Below are positions 18,406 through 28,030 of a stretch of 64,000 nucleotides of DNA, piece by piece. The stretch is from positions 25,487 through 89,486 of the forward strand of contig CAKVOK010000005.1 of the NCBI GenBank assembly GCA_934792465.1, read 5' to 3'. The position numbers and the translations under genes were made by a program. The notes beneath the pieces were generated by a model. That model was given only the letters and a program-made list of their open reading frames with translations, was not told where the DNA came from and ran no database searches. This DNA is from an uncultured Clostridia bacterium. GTDB taxonomy: Bacteria > Bacillota > Clostridia > RUG12999. The stretch's first letter is position 1. Each line of letters opens with the position of its first letter.

Positions 18406-20439
18406 TTACTCCGCTATGTACATATCGTCCGTAACACCCGCAACCGGTGCATAATCTTTATCCCACTGATAGAAATATATATTTGCGAAATTCTCAATTT
18501 TCATCAAATCAAGAGCGTTTGTTTTCAATGATGCCACTGAGTTTGCCTGTACAACGGAATCATTACATTCAACCGTAACTGCGTCTATAAGCTTATCCGT
18601 TTCGAGGTCTTTTGCCGCAATTATATTTATGTTCCCGTTTTTGTAGTTGTACGCACTGTTCATCGTGTTTTGAACGGCAATTTCCGCATATGCGGATGTA
18701 CCCTCAATTTTAAGCTCCGCACCGGATTCCGTTACGCCGCCCTCGACAAATTCGCAGATTTTCACATTTTCATAATCGGAGAATTTATACATATTGATTG
18801 TTTTTTCAATTACAATGGCAATGCATTTTGTATCGTTCCACGAAATTTCCGGATTGTTTGTAATGCTCTCGAGCGGAACGATTATTTTGTTCGGTTTATA
18901 TGGTGTAGGATCATACATTATCGATCTGCTTTCACACTCGCCATCCTGCATTCCGAAGCCTTTATCTCTGTATACCAAAAGTCTGTCCGCATCGTTATCC
19001 TGGTTTGTTACATAAAAACTTAAGTATTTATTTTTATAATTGTCATCCGTTATGCCGCAGCCGGAAATATCAAAGCTTATACCTCTGTATGCGTTTCCCA
19101 TATACTGCAAAACTTTTTCGTTCCAATGCGAATAATTGTTGTAGTCATCTGACCCTCTTATCCAAAGCCACGCATTCGAAGCTTCATTCGGATAAATGGC
19201 ACAACCTTTCCCCAATTCCACATCTCCGTTATAATTTTTACCGTTTACAAAGAGAGGTATTTCCTTAATACATTTTTCCTTTTTGAGAGCATTTGTCTTT
19301 ACCGATGTTTTCGGAACAAGCTTAAATTCATTCACATAAATTTTCGGCAAATAGCTTCCGTTTGCGCCTGTCAGTGCGTCCTTTACACCGCTAATCTTGA
19401 AGCCCAAGCCGTATTTATCGGATATATCCGTTGCTACAAGCTCATCGAGAGGTATTTCAAGCGTCTGCCAATCCGATGTAACCTCAAATTTTGAACCTAT
19501 TGCTACGGTTCCAGCAGCACCGCCCCAATCCCAAAAGTCGTGTGATACCGCAAAACTAAGCGGATACGGATGAGCTTCTTCAAATTTCACCGTGCATACA
19601 AGATTGTAATCTGCCGTTGATGTAACATTGGCAAACGGTTTTTCCGAAGGCGAACCGAATACCATAAATCTGCCGGTTGTCGGAAATTCAAAATACACAC
19701 CGGCTTTTCCGTCCGATACAACGCCCGGCACAGCATAGTTTGAGCTGCTCACCGAGCATTTCATGCCGTTTGCATAGACGCCGTCCTTTACCAAAGCGAT
19801 TGTTCCCGCCTCGTCATAGCTGTAGTCGCCGACCGTTTCATAGCTTTGAGATATAACCAAGTTTTTAATATACACATCAGCAGCCTCAGCACCGTTCTTT
19901 ATCTGCATATATATTCCGTTCTGCCACTTCCAGTCGTATGTACCCTGGCTTATTCCCACTGTTTTTCTGAATGCCGAAAGAGGAATATTTACACTTTTGA
20001 ACGTTCCCTCATCTTTTGCATAATCCGATATTGCAACCGAGTTTATAATGTTGCCGGCATTGGCGTCGTCATAAGAAAATGCAAAACTAACATCATTGCT
20101 TTGAGAATACATATCAAAGCTTACCGATGTATACGGAACCATGCTTTCCGCAACCTGAGCAAGGCTGCTGTAAAGCGCCGCTATACCGCCCGCTCCCATG
20201 CCGAGCTTTAATGCTGTTTCCTCCGTACCCGGAACACTTTGAGCAGGTTCAACCGACACATCTGTCGGACTTGCATAGTGCTTTCCGATAGATGTACATC
20301 CATACCCTTTTTCTCCCGTTTCGGTTATATACGTTGTTATCCCAACAGATACCGTATTTGCCGAAACACCCTGCAATACGCTTACCGTCAGTATTGCCGC
20401 CAGTAAAATGATTTTGCCAAGTCTTGTTTTGATTTTCAT
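18406..20439 (-). CDS. Secreted multi-module putative carbohydrate-binding protein without a recognised catalytic domain
   Basis: The 677-residue protein starts at an ATG after AAAGGAGG and has a signal peptide (about 1-28, cut near VSA/NTV). Three beta-sandwich modules follow: an N-terminal one (about 45-200, with FDMYSQSNDVSFAFSYDD), a module of type B (about 205-370, GDYSYDE to DKYGLGFKI) and a module of type A (about 385-555, YPNEAS, GISFDISGCGITDDNYKNKYL, SWNDT). A C-terminal domain resembles the tail of the neighbouring hydrolase. Modules A and B match those at 13767-18347 by eye. No glycosidase motif was found. It probably binds the polysaccharide target for the enzymes of the operon; a divergent enzyme cannot be excluded. 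Confidence 0.75.
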   Translation of the reverse strand: MKIKTRLGKIILLAAILTVSVLQGVSANTVSVGITTYITETGEKGYGCTSIGKHYASPTDVSVEPAQSVPGTEETALKLGMGAGGIAALYSSLAQVAESMVPYTSVSFDMYSQSNDVSFAFSYDDANAGNIINSVAISDYAKDEGTFKSVNIPLSAFRKTVGISQGTYDWKWQNGIYMQIKNGAEAADVYIKNLVISQSYETVGDYSYDEAGTIALVKDGVYANGMKCSVSSSNYAVPGVVSDGKAGVYFEFPTTGRFMVFGSPSEKPFANVTSTADYNLVCTVKFEEAHPYPLSFAVSHDFWDWGGAAGTVAIGSKFEVTSDWQTLEIPLDELVATDISDKYGLGFKISGVKDALTGANGSYLPKIYVNEFKLVPKTSVKTNALKKEKCIKEIPLFVNGKNYNGDVELGKGCAIYPNEASNAWLWIRGSDDYNNYSHWNEKVLQYMGNAYRGISFDISGCGITDDNYKNKYLSFYVTNQDNDADRLLVYRDKGFGMQDGECESRSIMYDPTPYKPNKIIVPLESITNNPEISWNDTKCIAIVIEKTINMYKFSDYENVKICEFVEGGVTESGAELKIEGTSAYAEIAVQNTMNSAYNYKNGNINIIAAKDLETDKLIDAVTVECNDSVVQANSVASLKTNALDLMKIENFANIYFYQWDKDYAPVAGVTDDMYIAE

Positions 20440-20484
20440 TGTTTTACCTCCTTTATATTTGTGGCTTTCGCCATAGTAAACCTT

Positions 20485-22194
20485 TTAATCTTTAAGCAGC
20501 GGATTTTTTATAAATCCAAGCTTTCCGCTGCGATTTACGGCAGCGCAAATCCCCTCGGAGCAACCCATAAACAGATAGCAATTTTTCTCGTCATCCGTAT
20601 ACGAATAATAATCGTCCGTTGAAGGGATAACGCACTCTGCTTTTTTGTTGCGCAAAAACGGAAGAATTTTTCCGTGCCGCAGATTAGGATATGTAACTGC
20701 CGCCAGACCCTCATGAAATTCATAATTTCCGGCGCTGCCGCCTATACGTTCACCGTTTAAATCCAAATAAAACGAGCTGCCGCTGTAATCCGGGTTTTCC
20801 ATTCCGTGAGTACGCACATGAGTCACACCTCCGGTATATGAAGATATTTCGGAATACTTGAAAAACGGCACAATTACGTTTCCGTCACGGTCTATAATAC
20901 CTCCGAAATCACGGTAATATACTGCCGCACGCTCATCGTTGAAATCAAGCACCTGTTCATATTTCATAGGTATTACAATCTCACCGCTGCGGTCGATATA
21001 TCCGTATCTGCCTTTCTCGCCGACTCTGGCTCTTCCTTCATGGAACTCGGCACTCCATGCAAATTTAAAATCGATCACCGTTTCTCCGTTACGGTCGATA
21101 TATCCGTATTTACCGCCTTTTTTCACAGATGCCGCACCCTCCGTAAAATTGTAGGCATGCTCATATTCAAACGGCAGTGCCACGTTTCCGCTTGTGTCAA
21201 GATAGCCGTACTTGCCGTCTTTCTTAACCCATACGAGATTTTCGCTGAATTCTCCTCCGTCATCATATACGGCAGGTATTATTTCACGTCCCTGTCTGTC
21301 AATATATCCGAACTTGCCGTTTTGCTTCACCTTCGCCATGCCGTTTGAAAAATCGTATGCGTCATCATATTTGAAGCCTATCACGGTATTTCCTTTTATA
21401 TCAATATAGCCGTACTTGCCGTTTTGTTTGACTGCTGCCCTTCCGGAACAAAACTTCGTATTTCTTACAAGTCCGTCGTATTTTGGATTGATATACCACT
21501 CCCAGCCTGTATATCCGTCGCCGCCTTTCAGGTAATCATCAATATTTTTCATAGTTCGCACCGATATAAGCAGCGCTTCTTTTCTCGTTATGGGCAGCAG
21601 CGGCGAAACGGCATATTCGCCCGTGCCGTTAATTATTCCGCAGTAATATGCAAAATCCATATAGTTTTTTGCCCAATACGAAATCTGCCAATCGTCTATA
21701 AAGCTGTACTCCGCATGCAGATACGGGTCGTATTCGGGATTGAGCTTTAAAATCATACGCATCAGTATTGTAACGGCTTCCTGCCTTGTTAATATGCCGT
21801 CCGGCACGAAAAGTGTATCCGATTCGCCCTTTATTATTCCCAGCAAATATGCCTTTTTTACATATTTACTGTCCGTATCTGTAAACCTGTACTCTTTTTC
21901 CTGTTCATCTTCCTTTTGTTCTTCATTCTTCTTTTCTTCGGTTTTTGTATTTTCTCCGGCGGTTTCTTCGTTTTTCGCTGCCTCCTCGGACTCTTCGCCG
22001 TCCGTATTCATTTTGTCATACAAACGGCATATAACCTCCGCATACTCTTCTCTCGTTATATTTCCGGCATACTTTCCGCCAAAGCTTTCCGGTACAAGTC
22101 CGCTTGCTTCCGCTTCCGAAATTTCGTCATTCTCCGCCGCAAGGCAGCCGAAAGGGAGAATAAACAACATCAAAAATATTAATAAACGTTTCAT
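20485..22194 (-). CDS. SLH and WG-repeat surface protein
   Basis: The 569-residue protein has a signal peptide (about 1-19) and three SLH repeats (about 28-60, 100-145, 150-205). The first is followed by a highly charged Glu/Lys insertion (about 62-98). The C-terminal two thirds contain about seven WG/KWG repeats with the pattern KxGKYGYIDxxGxxVIPxxYDxAxxFxxGxAxV (about 240-470). WG repeats form beta structures of unknown ligand specificity. The start is 3 bp after the stop of the upstream glycosidase, whose last codons carry the GGAGAG ribosome site. The protein should be wall-attached, probably presenting the repeats to a glycan or protein partner. Confidence 0.85.
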   Translation of the reverse strand: MKRLLIFLMLFILPFGCLAAENDEISEAEASGLVPESFGGKYAGNITREEYAEVICRLYDKMNTDGEESEEAAKNEETAGENTKTEEKKNEEQKEDEQEKEYRFTDTDSKYVKKAYLLGIIKGESDTLFVPDGILTRQEAVTILMRMILKLNPEYDPYLHAEYSFIDDWQISYWAKNYMDFAYYCGIINGTGEYAVSPLLPITRKEALLISVRTMKNIDDYLKGGDGYTGWEWYINPKYDGLVRNTKFCSGRAAVKQNGKYGYIDIKGNTVIGFKYDDAYDFSNGMAKVKQNGKFGYIDRQGREIIPAVYDDGGEFSENLVWVKKDGKYGYLDTSGNVALPFEYEHAYNFTEGAASVKKGGKYGYIDRNGETVIDFKFAWSAEFHEGRARVGEKGRYGYIDRSGEIVIPMKYEQVLDFNDERAAVYYRDFGGIIDRDGNVIVPFFKYSEISSYTGGVTHVRTHGMENPDYSGSSFYLDLNGERIGGSAGNYEFHEGLAAVTYPNLRHGKILPFLRNKKAECVIPSTDDYYSYTDDEKNCYLFMGCSEGICAAVNRSGKLGFIKNPLLKD

Positions 22195-22196
22195 AT

Positions 22197-24416
22197 TTAC
22201 TCTCCTTTTACAACTTCATAATAAGCGGTTTTATATTCCGGCCCCACATGGATTTTCTTATATCCCTCATCCGTTACGGTAACCGGCAGCTCGCTTTCTC
22301 TCGCTCCGGAAGAGTTTAAAGAATATACCTTAATATTTTCGCTGATTTTCAGGGTAATATCTCCGGTAATCGCTTCAAGAATCTGCGGTCCCGTACCGCC
22401 CTCAAGGATTGCTGACGCCGTATCGTCATCAAGGCGTTCTCCCTTGTTGCGGCTTCTTCCCACAAGTGCGATTAAATACCTGTCGGTATTTTCAAACGTT
22501 TCTTTCGTGCACGAAGTAATGCCTATTGTCGCAGACTGGTTCTCCAATTCAAAAATACAGTTTTTCATATCAATCGTAAGACCGCCGACAAATCCGCACG
22601 CCGCATTGGTGTATTCGGATGTGAATCTGAAAAGTCCCGTATCCTGATTCCAGTTTATCTGCTCGGACTGTATGTCATTCGTCCTGAATTTTTTATACAT
22701 ATTATCAAGAGCTATATGATTCACGCCGGATACATCGTCGCCGAGGTCCGGGTATCTTATTTCGCTCTGTCCGTATGGCCACAGATTCCACGGCGTAACG
22801 TGCCAGTTGTAAAACGTCGCTCTGTCCACCGGCTCTTCATACGTATCTTTTCTCAGAAGTTCGTCCTTATACTGCACCTGAATAAATACGTCCTCCGATT
22901 TTTCAATATTATCCCTATGGTATATCATTGCGGCAAAAGGCGAAACGCTCGTTGTCATTGCATTGGGCCATGTCTGGAAACCGTCGCCGATAATCTCCGC
23001 CGAATTTTTCTCCGGCATAGGATAATTAAGAAGAAGATAATTTATCGGATGTATATCATACATTCTTGCGCGCACGGCAAGCATAAGCCAATGCTCCGGT
23101 GCATGATGCGACGGAGGGCAAGCCTGCCATTCCGTTACAAAAAACGGAATATTTGCCGGGCGATTTACCATAGCATGCTGGAAAAGCTCCTGACCGCTTC
23201 TGACAGTAGGACTTATCCACGGCGTGATTTTTGCAACGCCGAGACCGGTAGGATGCGATTTGTACAAATTTTGTGCACAAACCTCCGACACTTCTCTTGC
23301 CGCCATGAGCATACCGGGAACAGTTCCCCAGGTCTGACCTATCGACGAGCCTGATATAAGGCTTTTCGCCTTAATGACATTTCTAATATGATTGTGCGTT
23401 ACCTTATAAAAATTCACCTGTGTTTCATAGAGAAAAGCATATGCATCGTCATATCTTGCCTCGCTGTAATTCCTTTTATCAAAATCTTCGGTAAAGAGCA
23501 CCGTCCCGTCGGCAAAATCCTCCTCTTTCCCGAGACCGTTTCTGCCTTCCTCTTTCCATGCCTTTTCCAGCTCCGCCCGATTCAGATATTTACCTTTCAA
23601 ATATCTGTTAAACTGTCCTTGCAGTTCCGCAAGATAATATCTCGGAATCTTAAAGCCTGTTTGCCCGAGTCCCATAATACCGGACTCGTTTGAAACACCG
23701 ATTGCGACAACTGCCGGGTCGTCTTTCAGCGCAAGTCCCGTATACGGATTTACAGGCGTTAAATAATTCGTTGCAAATTCGTTTTGCAGTTCAATCAGAT
23801 AATCGTCGAACATTCCGACTCCCTTAAAGCCGCTGCTCGGAAACTGATTACCGAACGGAATCTCATCATCCTTATAGAGTGACGGCCTGTAGCACGTCAA
23901 ATCTATATATAAATATACGCCTTTTTTCTTTAATTCGGACACAAGAAAGAATACTTTATCAAGCTGCTTTTCGTCAAGCTTTCTCGTTGTTCCGCTATGC
24001 TCTTCGCCGAAAATATTTCCTGACGTAAACAAATCTATTGCATGAATACGCACAATATTATAGCCGCATCTTGCAATACGCGCCGCAACCGTCGGTGCGT
24101 CATTATAAATTGTTTCGCCCAGCGTAAAATATATACCCACATTTGTTCCCCAAAACCTTGCCGGAGTACCGTCCTCAAAGACAAGCTTGTTGCCGTCCGC
24201 CTTTACAAATCCGTGTTTCCCCGCCGGTGCATCAAGATTGAACGAAGCGTCTATTGCCGTTCCGAAAGCGGCTTCATCGTCCGGGGTATCCCATTCAAAC
24301 CAATTTGTCGTGTCGGGATTTCCCATTGTAAACCCGTCCTCTTCGGCATAAGCGGAAATCATCGAAAGTGTCATTATAAATATTGCCAGAAAACATATAA
24401 ATTTTTTCATAATCAT
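22197..24416 (-). CDS. Secreted clan GH-A glycoside hydrolase, paralogue of the large hydrolase downstream
   Basis: The 739-residue protein has a signal peptide (about 1-24) and a TIM-barrel catalytic domain closely like the N-terminus of the protein at 13767-18347: shared FxWxxPDxExAxGTAID, APAGKHGFV, FEDGT, ARFWGTNVG and RIHAIDLF. The candidate acid/base is Glu in VSNESG (about 237) and the candidate nucleophile Glu in VTEWQAC (about 425). A second beta domain (about 590-735) ends the protein; there are no carbohydrate-binding repeats or SLH domain, so it should be released or loosely bound. The ATG overlaps the stop of the upstream gene (ATGA), implying translational coupling; a second ATG two codons on is also possible. 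Substrate unknown. Confidence 0.87.
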   Translation of the reverse strand: MIMKKFICFLAIFIMTLSMISAYAEEDGFTMGNPDTTNWFEWDTPDDEAAFGTAIDASFNLDAPAGKHGFVKADGNKLVFEDGTPARFWGTNVGIYFTLGETIYNDAPTVAARIARCGYNIVRIHAIDLFTSGNIFGEEHSGTTRKLDEKQLDKVFFLVSELKKKGVYLYIDLTCYRPSLYKDDEIPFGNQFPSSGFKGVGMFDDYLIELQNEFATNYLTPVNPYTGLALKDDPAVVAIGVSNESGIMGLGQTGFKIPRYYLAELQGQFNRYLKGKYLNRAELEKAWKEEGRNGLGKEEDFADGTVLFTEDFDKRNYSEARYDDAYAFLYETQVNFYKVTHNHIRNVIKAKSLISGSSIGQTWGTVPGMLMAAREVSEVCAQNLYKSHPTGLGVAKITPWISPTVRSGQELFQHAMVNRPANIPFFVTEWQACPPSHHAPEHWLMLAVRARMYDIHPINYLLLNYPMPEKNSAEIIGDGFQTWPNAMTTSVSPFAAMIYHRDNIEKSEDVFIQVQYKDELLRKDTYEEPVDRATFYNWHVTPWNLWPYGQSEIRYPDLGDDVSGVNHIALDNMYKKFRTNDIQSEQINWNQDTGLFRFTSEYTNAACGFVGGLTIDMKNCIFELENQSATIGITSCTKETFENTDRYLIALVGRSRNKGERLDDDTASAILEGGTGPQILEAITGDITLKISENIKVYSLNSSGARESELPVTVTDEGYKKIHVGPEYKTAYYEVVKGE

Positions 24417-25456
24417 CTCCCGCTTTCCGCCCGTCTTGTCAACGGTATCATATTTTCATAATCCGAAACAACATACGCTACCGCTTTATCTGCTCCCGAT
24501 GTCTGTACGGTTCCCGTCATAAATTCGGTCTTGCCGTTTGCCTCCGCTTCTACCGTTTTCGCCCTCATCTCCGTCATATATCCGTCCTTGTAGACGGCAA
24601 ATATAATCACGGCGGTTCTGTTTTCGGACATATGATTTTCAAGCACTATTTTCCCTGCCGCTTCAGAACCTATCTTTCCCGTTTCATTTCCGTTTTCATC
24701 ACATACCGACACGGTAACGTCGCAGCGCAAAACTCCGCTGTAGCCGAGCGTTATATCTCCGTATCTGATATCTATGGCTGCATCAGGATTATCTTTAAAG
24801 ACATTATCGCTTTTAAGCGAGGCTATATGTATTGCGCTTGCCTTATCCCAGTCGGCTTCACCCAGAACATTTCCGTCTGCATCGGCAATCATATTATATG
24901 CTTCAAGATTCAGCGTAACCGTTACGGTCTGCCATTCTGTTGTTTCGCTGACATATTCGCCGATATTTATATATGCGTTTCCGTCCTTGTTGCAATATTT
25001 TCTGATTTTGTCTTTATTATTGTGATAACCGAGCGAAAGTCCGTTTTCATCATCTATATAAGAAAATGCCACAGATATGTTTTTGTTTTCGGTACTGTCA
25101 AGCTTAAGTCTGAATGTAAGGGTTAAATTATCCAGTTCCTGAACGGCTATGCCGATAAGTTTTGGCTTGCCGTCATCATTCTTGCATTTATTCACGGCTT
25201 CTACGGTTCCGTACTCTTTCTGCCCCTTTGCCGCACTTGTCGTAAGATTATACATGTTTGTATACTTTCCGTTATAAAACGAAGAATCGTTTACGCTTTT
25301 CACCATGGACGACCTATATAATTCGCTGAATATGCCCGGTGAAAATTGTGCCGTTACCGAGCTTGTTTCATGGCCTGCTAAATATCCTTTTTCGGCAGCA
25401 TACGAATTGTTTGTCAGCAGGAATATGCCAATCAACAGTATTATATATTTTTTCAT
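24413..25456 (-). CDS. Secreted putative carbohydrate-binding protein
   Basis: The 347-residue protein has a signal peptide (about 1-20). It contains one beta-sandwich module (about 85-235) with the TTEWQTVTVTL strand seen in the type-B modules of the neighbours, and a C-terminal domain (about 240-340) that resembles the tail of the hydrolase and module proteins in this operon. No catalytic motif is visible. It overlaps the glycosidase start by 4 bp. A role in binding the polysaccharide target is inferred from the modules and context. Confidence 0.7.
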   Translation of the reverse strand: MKKYIILLIGIFLLTNNSYAAEKGYLAGHETSSVTAQFSPGIFSELYRSSMVKSVNDSSFYNGKYTNMYNLTTSAAKGQKEYGTVEAVNKCKNDDGKPKLIGIAVQELDNLTLTFRLKLDSTENKNISVAFSYIDDENGLSLGYHNNKDKIRKYCNKDGNAYINIGEYVSETTEWQTVTVTLNLEAYNMIADADGNVLGEADWDKASAIHIASLKSDNVFKDNPDAAIDIRYGDITLGYSGVLRCDVTVSVCDENGNETGKIGSEAAGKIVLENHMSENRTAVIIFAVYKDGYMTEMRAKTVEAEANGKTEFMTGTVQTSGADKAVAYVVSDYENMIPLTRRAESGR

Positions 25457-25476
25457 TGCTATACACGTTCCTTTCT

Positions 25477-28029
25477 CTAATTATCAAATTCTTTATATAC
25501 TACCATGTATCTCGGATCCGCATATGATGAGAACACAACAAGTGTAGAGCATTTATCCTGCGCCTTGTCGTAAGATATTATATCCGACACGCTTCCCTGC
25601 GTTACTTTCGGAATATCCCCTTTTGTGAGGTCTACAAGCGTTATGGAATATCTTGCTGCATTGAACAGATCTGTAGACGGAGCGGCCGGTTTAGGGTCTG
25701 CGCCGTATACAATCTTAACAAATCCGTCTTCGCATTTCAGTGCTCTGCCGAAGCATGAACGATATTGATTCAGATAATATGTAGGTGATGTGGGGTTTGA
25801 GGAAAGATGCCATGTTTTTTCCTTTGCCTTATAGGCAATCGAAACTGCGATTATTTTTTCTTTACTCAGTTTCAGGAATACGCTGTCGCCCGCTTTGATG
25901 TCTGCCGGCAAGGTATTTTCTTCTTTTGTGAGATACGTTCTCAATATTCCCTTGTGATAGCCCTCAACCATCTTTACCGGTTCGTTCGCTTCATTCACTG
26001 CGCTTGTAATTTTTTTAATAACCATAAAATCCTGATCGGATTCATCCGCTTCCTGTGCCGAGGACAATTCAAGAGATATATTCACAAGATATTTTGCCAC
26101 AAGCTTATCGCCGATAGCATATGCGTCTATTTTATATCCTTTTTCACCTTGCATACTTGCTCCGGTTATAACGCTATAGTCCTCATCCTTTGCTTCTCCG
26201 TCCTCCAATGCCGGCACATTAAAGACAACCGTTCCGGATTCTATCGGTGCGTTCCCGCTGAAAAGATTCTGCGACGATTTATAATATCCCGAACCCGAAA
26301 ACGTACGTTTAAGCGTATATTCGCTTTCTCCCGATTCCGGTGCTTCCGTATATGCGGTATCGATTTCCGTAATCTCATGCTTGGAATTAAGCTTATAGCG
26401 AATTAATTGTTTAAGTTCTCCGCCGTTAGCGTTCTTAACAATATTATATATCTTGTCAGAAGAAATCTTCGGCTGTGAATTAACGGAAACCTTGTCGGCA
26501 CATTTTATTGTTTCGACCTGTCCGCTCTGCGTCAATATTTTACATTCCAATCCGCTGTCAATACCTGCATCCTTCATAGCAGCTTTAAAGAGATAGCCGA
26601 CAAAAAGACCTGTTTCCTCTGTCCAGATTATTTTCGCAATTTTCCCGAAACAGTTAATATAAAACGTTCCCGTCATTCCCGTTTTAAGACGTTTTGTATC
26701 TTCATCTTTCTTGTTTGCCAAATCATCCGAAAGCGTATATTCCGTTTCGTCGATTGTAATGTTTTTGCCGTCCGTTGCAGTCACCGTTCCCGAAAGTTTA
26801 TTTTGGCATACTATGATTTTCAATACCGCCTTGTCCTCGCTCTCCGCTACGGAACACAGCTTTCCGTATTTAATATCGAGCGCATAAAGAGGATTTCCGT
26901 TTTCATCGGTAATGCTGACTTCTTTATAGCTTTTAATATCATACTTATACGTATTATTCTCATAGTCTGTGATAACATAGTTAATATAATCGAAGTCATT
27001 TACAAGTATGTTTTTAAAATCCCATATAATTACCGTTGAATACGGACTTTCGCCGTTTTCGGACGACAAAATCACATATCCGCTTTCCGGTACAATATCT
27101 TCTTTCTTCAAATCCGGGCAAGCCACACCGTTGTATATGTATGCCGCATTCTCTGCAATTTTTGCGGTTTTGATTCTATCTTCTTCTTCATATTTCAGTG
27201 CCGTAAAATCTGCGCTTACAATATCGCCGTCATATATTTTCAGACTTTCATCTTTCGGCATTGTATAAAGAAGAATCTTATCGTTCGTATCATCATCGTC
27301 TTTATAATAATACGTTACCGTGCTTCCCAAAAAATCCGCAAGTGATTTTGAAGTTTTCATGCTTATGCCGCCTATAACCGCACGGCCTTTCCCGGCTGCC
27401 TTTTCGGACGTATAAAGTCCGGTTGAGCCCGTAGCCGTTACGACACCTGTTTTCTTATATATTTTGTGCAAAACATTCAAAATATTTTCATTGGATTTTT
27501 CATATGTAATCGTACCGTTATCCGCAATTTCGCCAATCTGCATATACGGTATTTTCAATGAATTTACAAACATTTTTGCGGCGCTTGCGGAGTCAAGCTC
27601 ATCACCGAACGAAAGCTTTATTCCGCTGCATATTCCCAGTGATGAAGCCATTGCCATATATCCGCTCACGGATTTATCCTTAGCAAGTGCCTCCTGCTCA
27701 TATCCGAGCAAGCCGACAAGAATCCTTGCTGCGGAAGCATACATTATCCCTTTGCTTAAATCACTGTCTTTAAGTTCGCTTAAAAACCCGGTAGTTTCCA
27801 CTGCCTCTTTTGCGTCTTCGCTGCTTTGAATTTCGATACCGCCGAGTCTTGCCGCAATCTTCGCAAAATTAAGTTTTGTCATACGCTCAAGCTCATCATT
27901 TTCCGCAAAACCCAAGTCATACAAAAGATTGATGTTTTCATCGGTCTGCACCGTTTCTTCTGCCGTTATCGGCATACATGATAAGCACAGAATGACTGCA
28001 AGCATAACAGAAATATATTTTTTTATCAT
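25477..28029 (-). CDS. SLH-type surface protein with long beta-rich body
   Basis: The 850-residue protein has a GGAGG ribosome site overlapping the end of the upstream gene and a signal peptide (about 1-24). The N-terminal 35-175 residues form three degenerate SLH repeats (LGFAENDELERMTKLNFAKIA, AARILVGLLGYE, SAAKMFVNSL). The rest is a repeating beta architecture with YNGVACPD, GTVTATDGKNITIDETEYTLSD and similar strands; no enzyme family is recognised. The middle matches the broken gene at 12809-13511, showing that the genome carries a family of such proteins. It is probably a surface-layer component or polymer-binding protein of the operon. Confidence 0.78.
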   Translation of the reverse strand: MIKKYISVMLAVILCLSCMPITAEETVQTDENINLLYDLGFAENDELERMTKLNFAKIAARLGGIEIQSSEDAKEAVETTGFLSELKDSDLSKGIMYASAARILVGLLGYEQEALAKDKSVSGYMAMASSLGICSGIKLSFGDELDSASAAKMFVNSLKIPYMQIGEIADNGTITYEKSNENILNVLHKIYKKTGVVTATGSTGLYTSEKAAGKGRAVIGGISMKTSKSLADFLGSTVTYYYKDDDDTNDKILLYTMPKDESLKIYDGDIVSADFTALKYEEEDRIKTAKIAENAAYIYNGVACPDLKKEDIVPESGYVILSSENGESPYSTVIIWDFKNILVNDFDYINYVITDYENNTYKYDIKSYKEVSITDENGNPLYALDIKYGKLCSVAESEDKAVLKIIVCQNKLSGTVTATDGKNITIDETEYTLSDDLANKKDEDTKRLKTGMTGTFYINCFGKIAKIIWTEETGLFVGYLFKAAMKDAGIDSGLECKILTQSGQVETIKCADKVSVNSQPKISSDKIYNIVKNANGGELKQLIRYKLNSKHEITEIDTAYTEAPESGESEYTLKRTFSGSGYYKSSQNLFSGNAPIESGTVVFNVPALEDGEAKDEDYSVITGASMQGEKGYKIDAYAIGDKLVAKYLVNISLELSSAQEADESDQDFMVIKKITSAVNEANEPVKMVEGYHKGILRTYLTKEENTLPADIKAGDSVFLKLSKEKIIAVSIAYKAKEKTWHLSSNPTSPTYYLNQYRSCFGRALKCEDGFVKIVYGADPKPAAPSTDLFNAARYSITLVDLTKGDIPKVTQGSVSDIISYDKAQDKCSTLVVFSSYADPRYMVVYKEFDN

Positions 28030-28030
28030 C

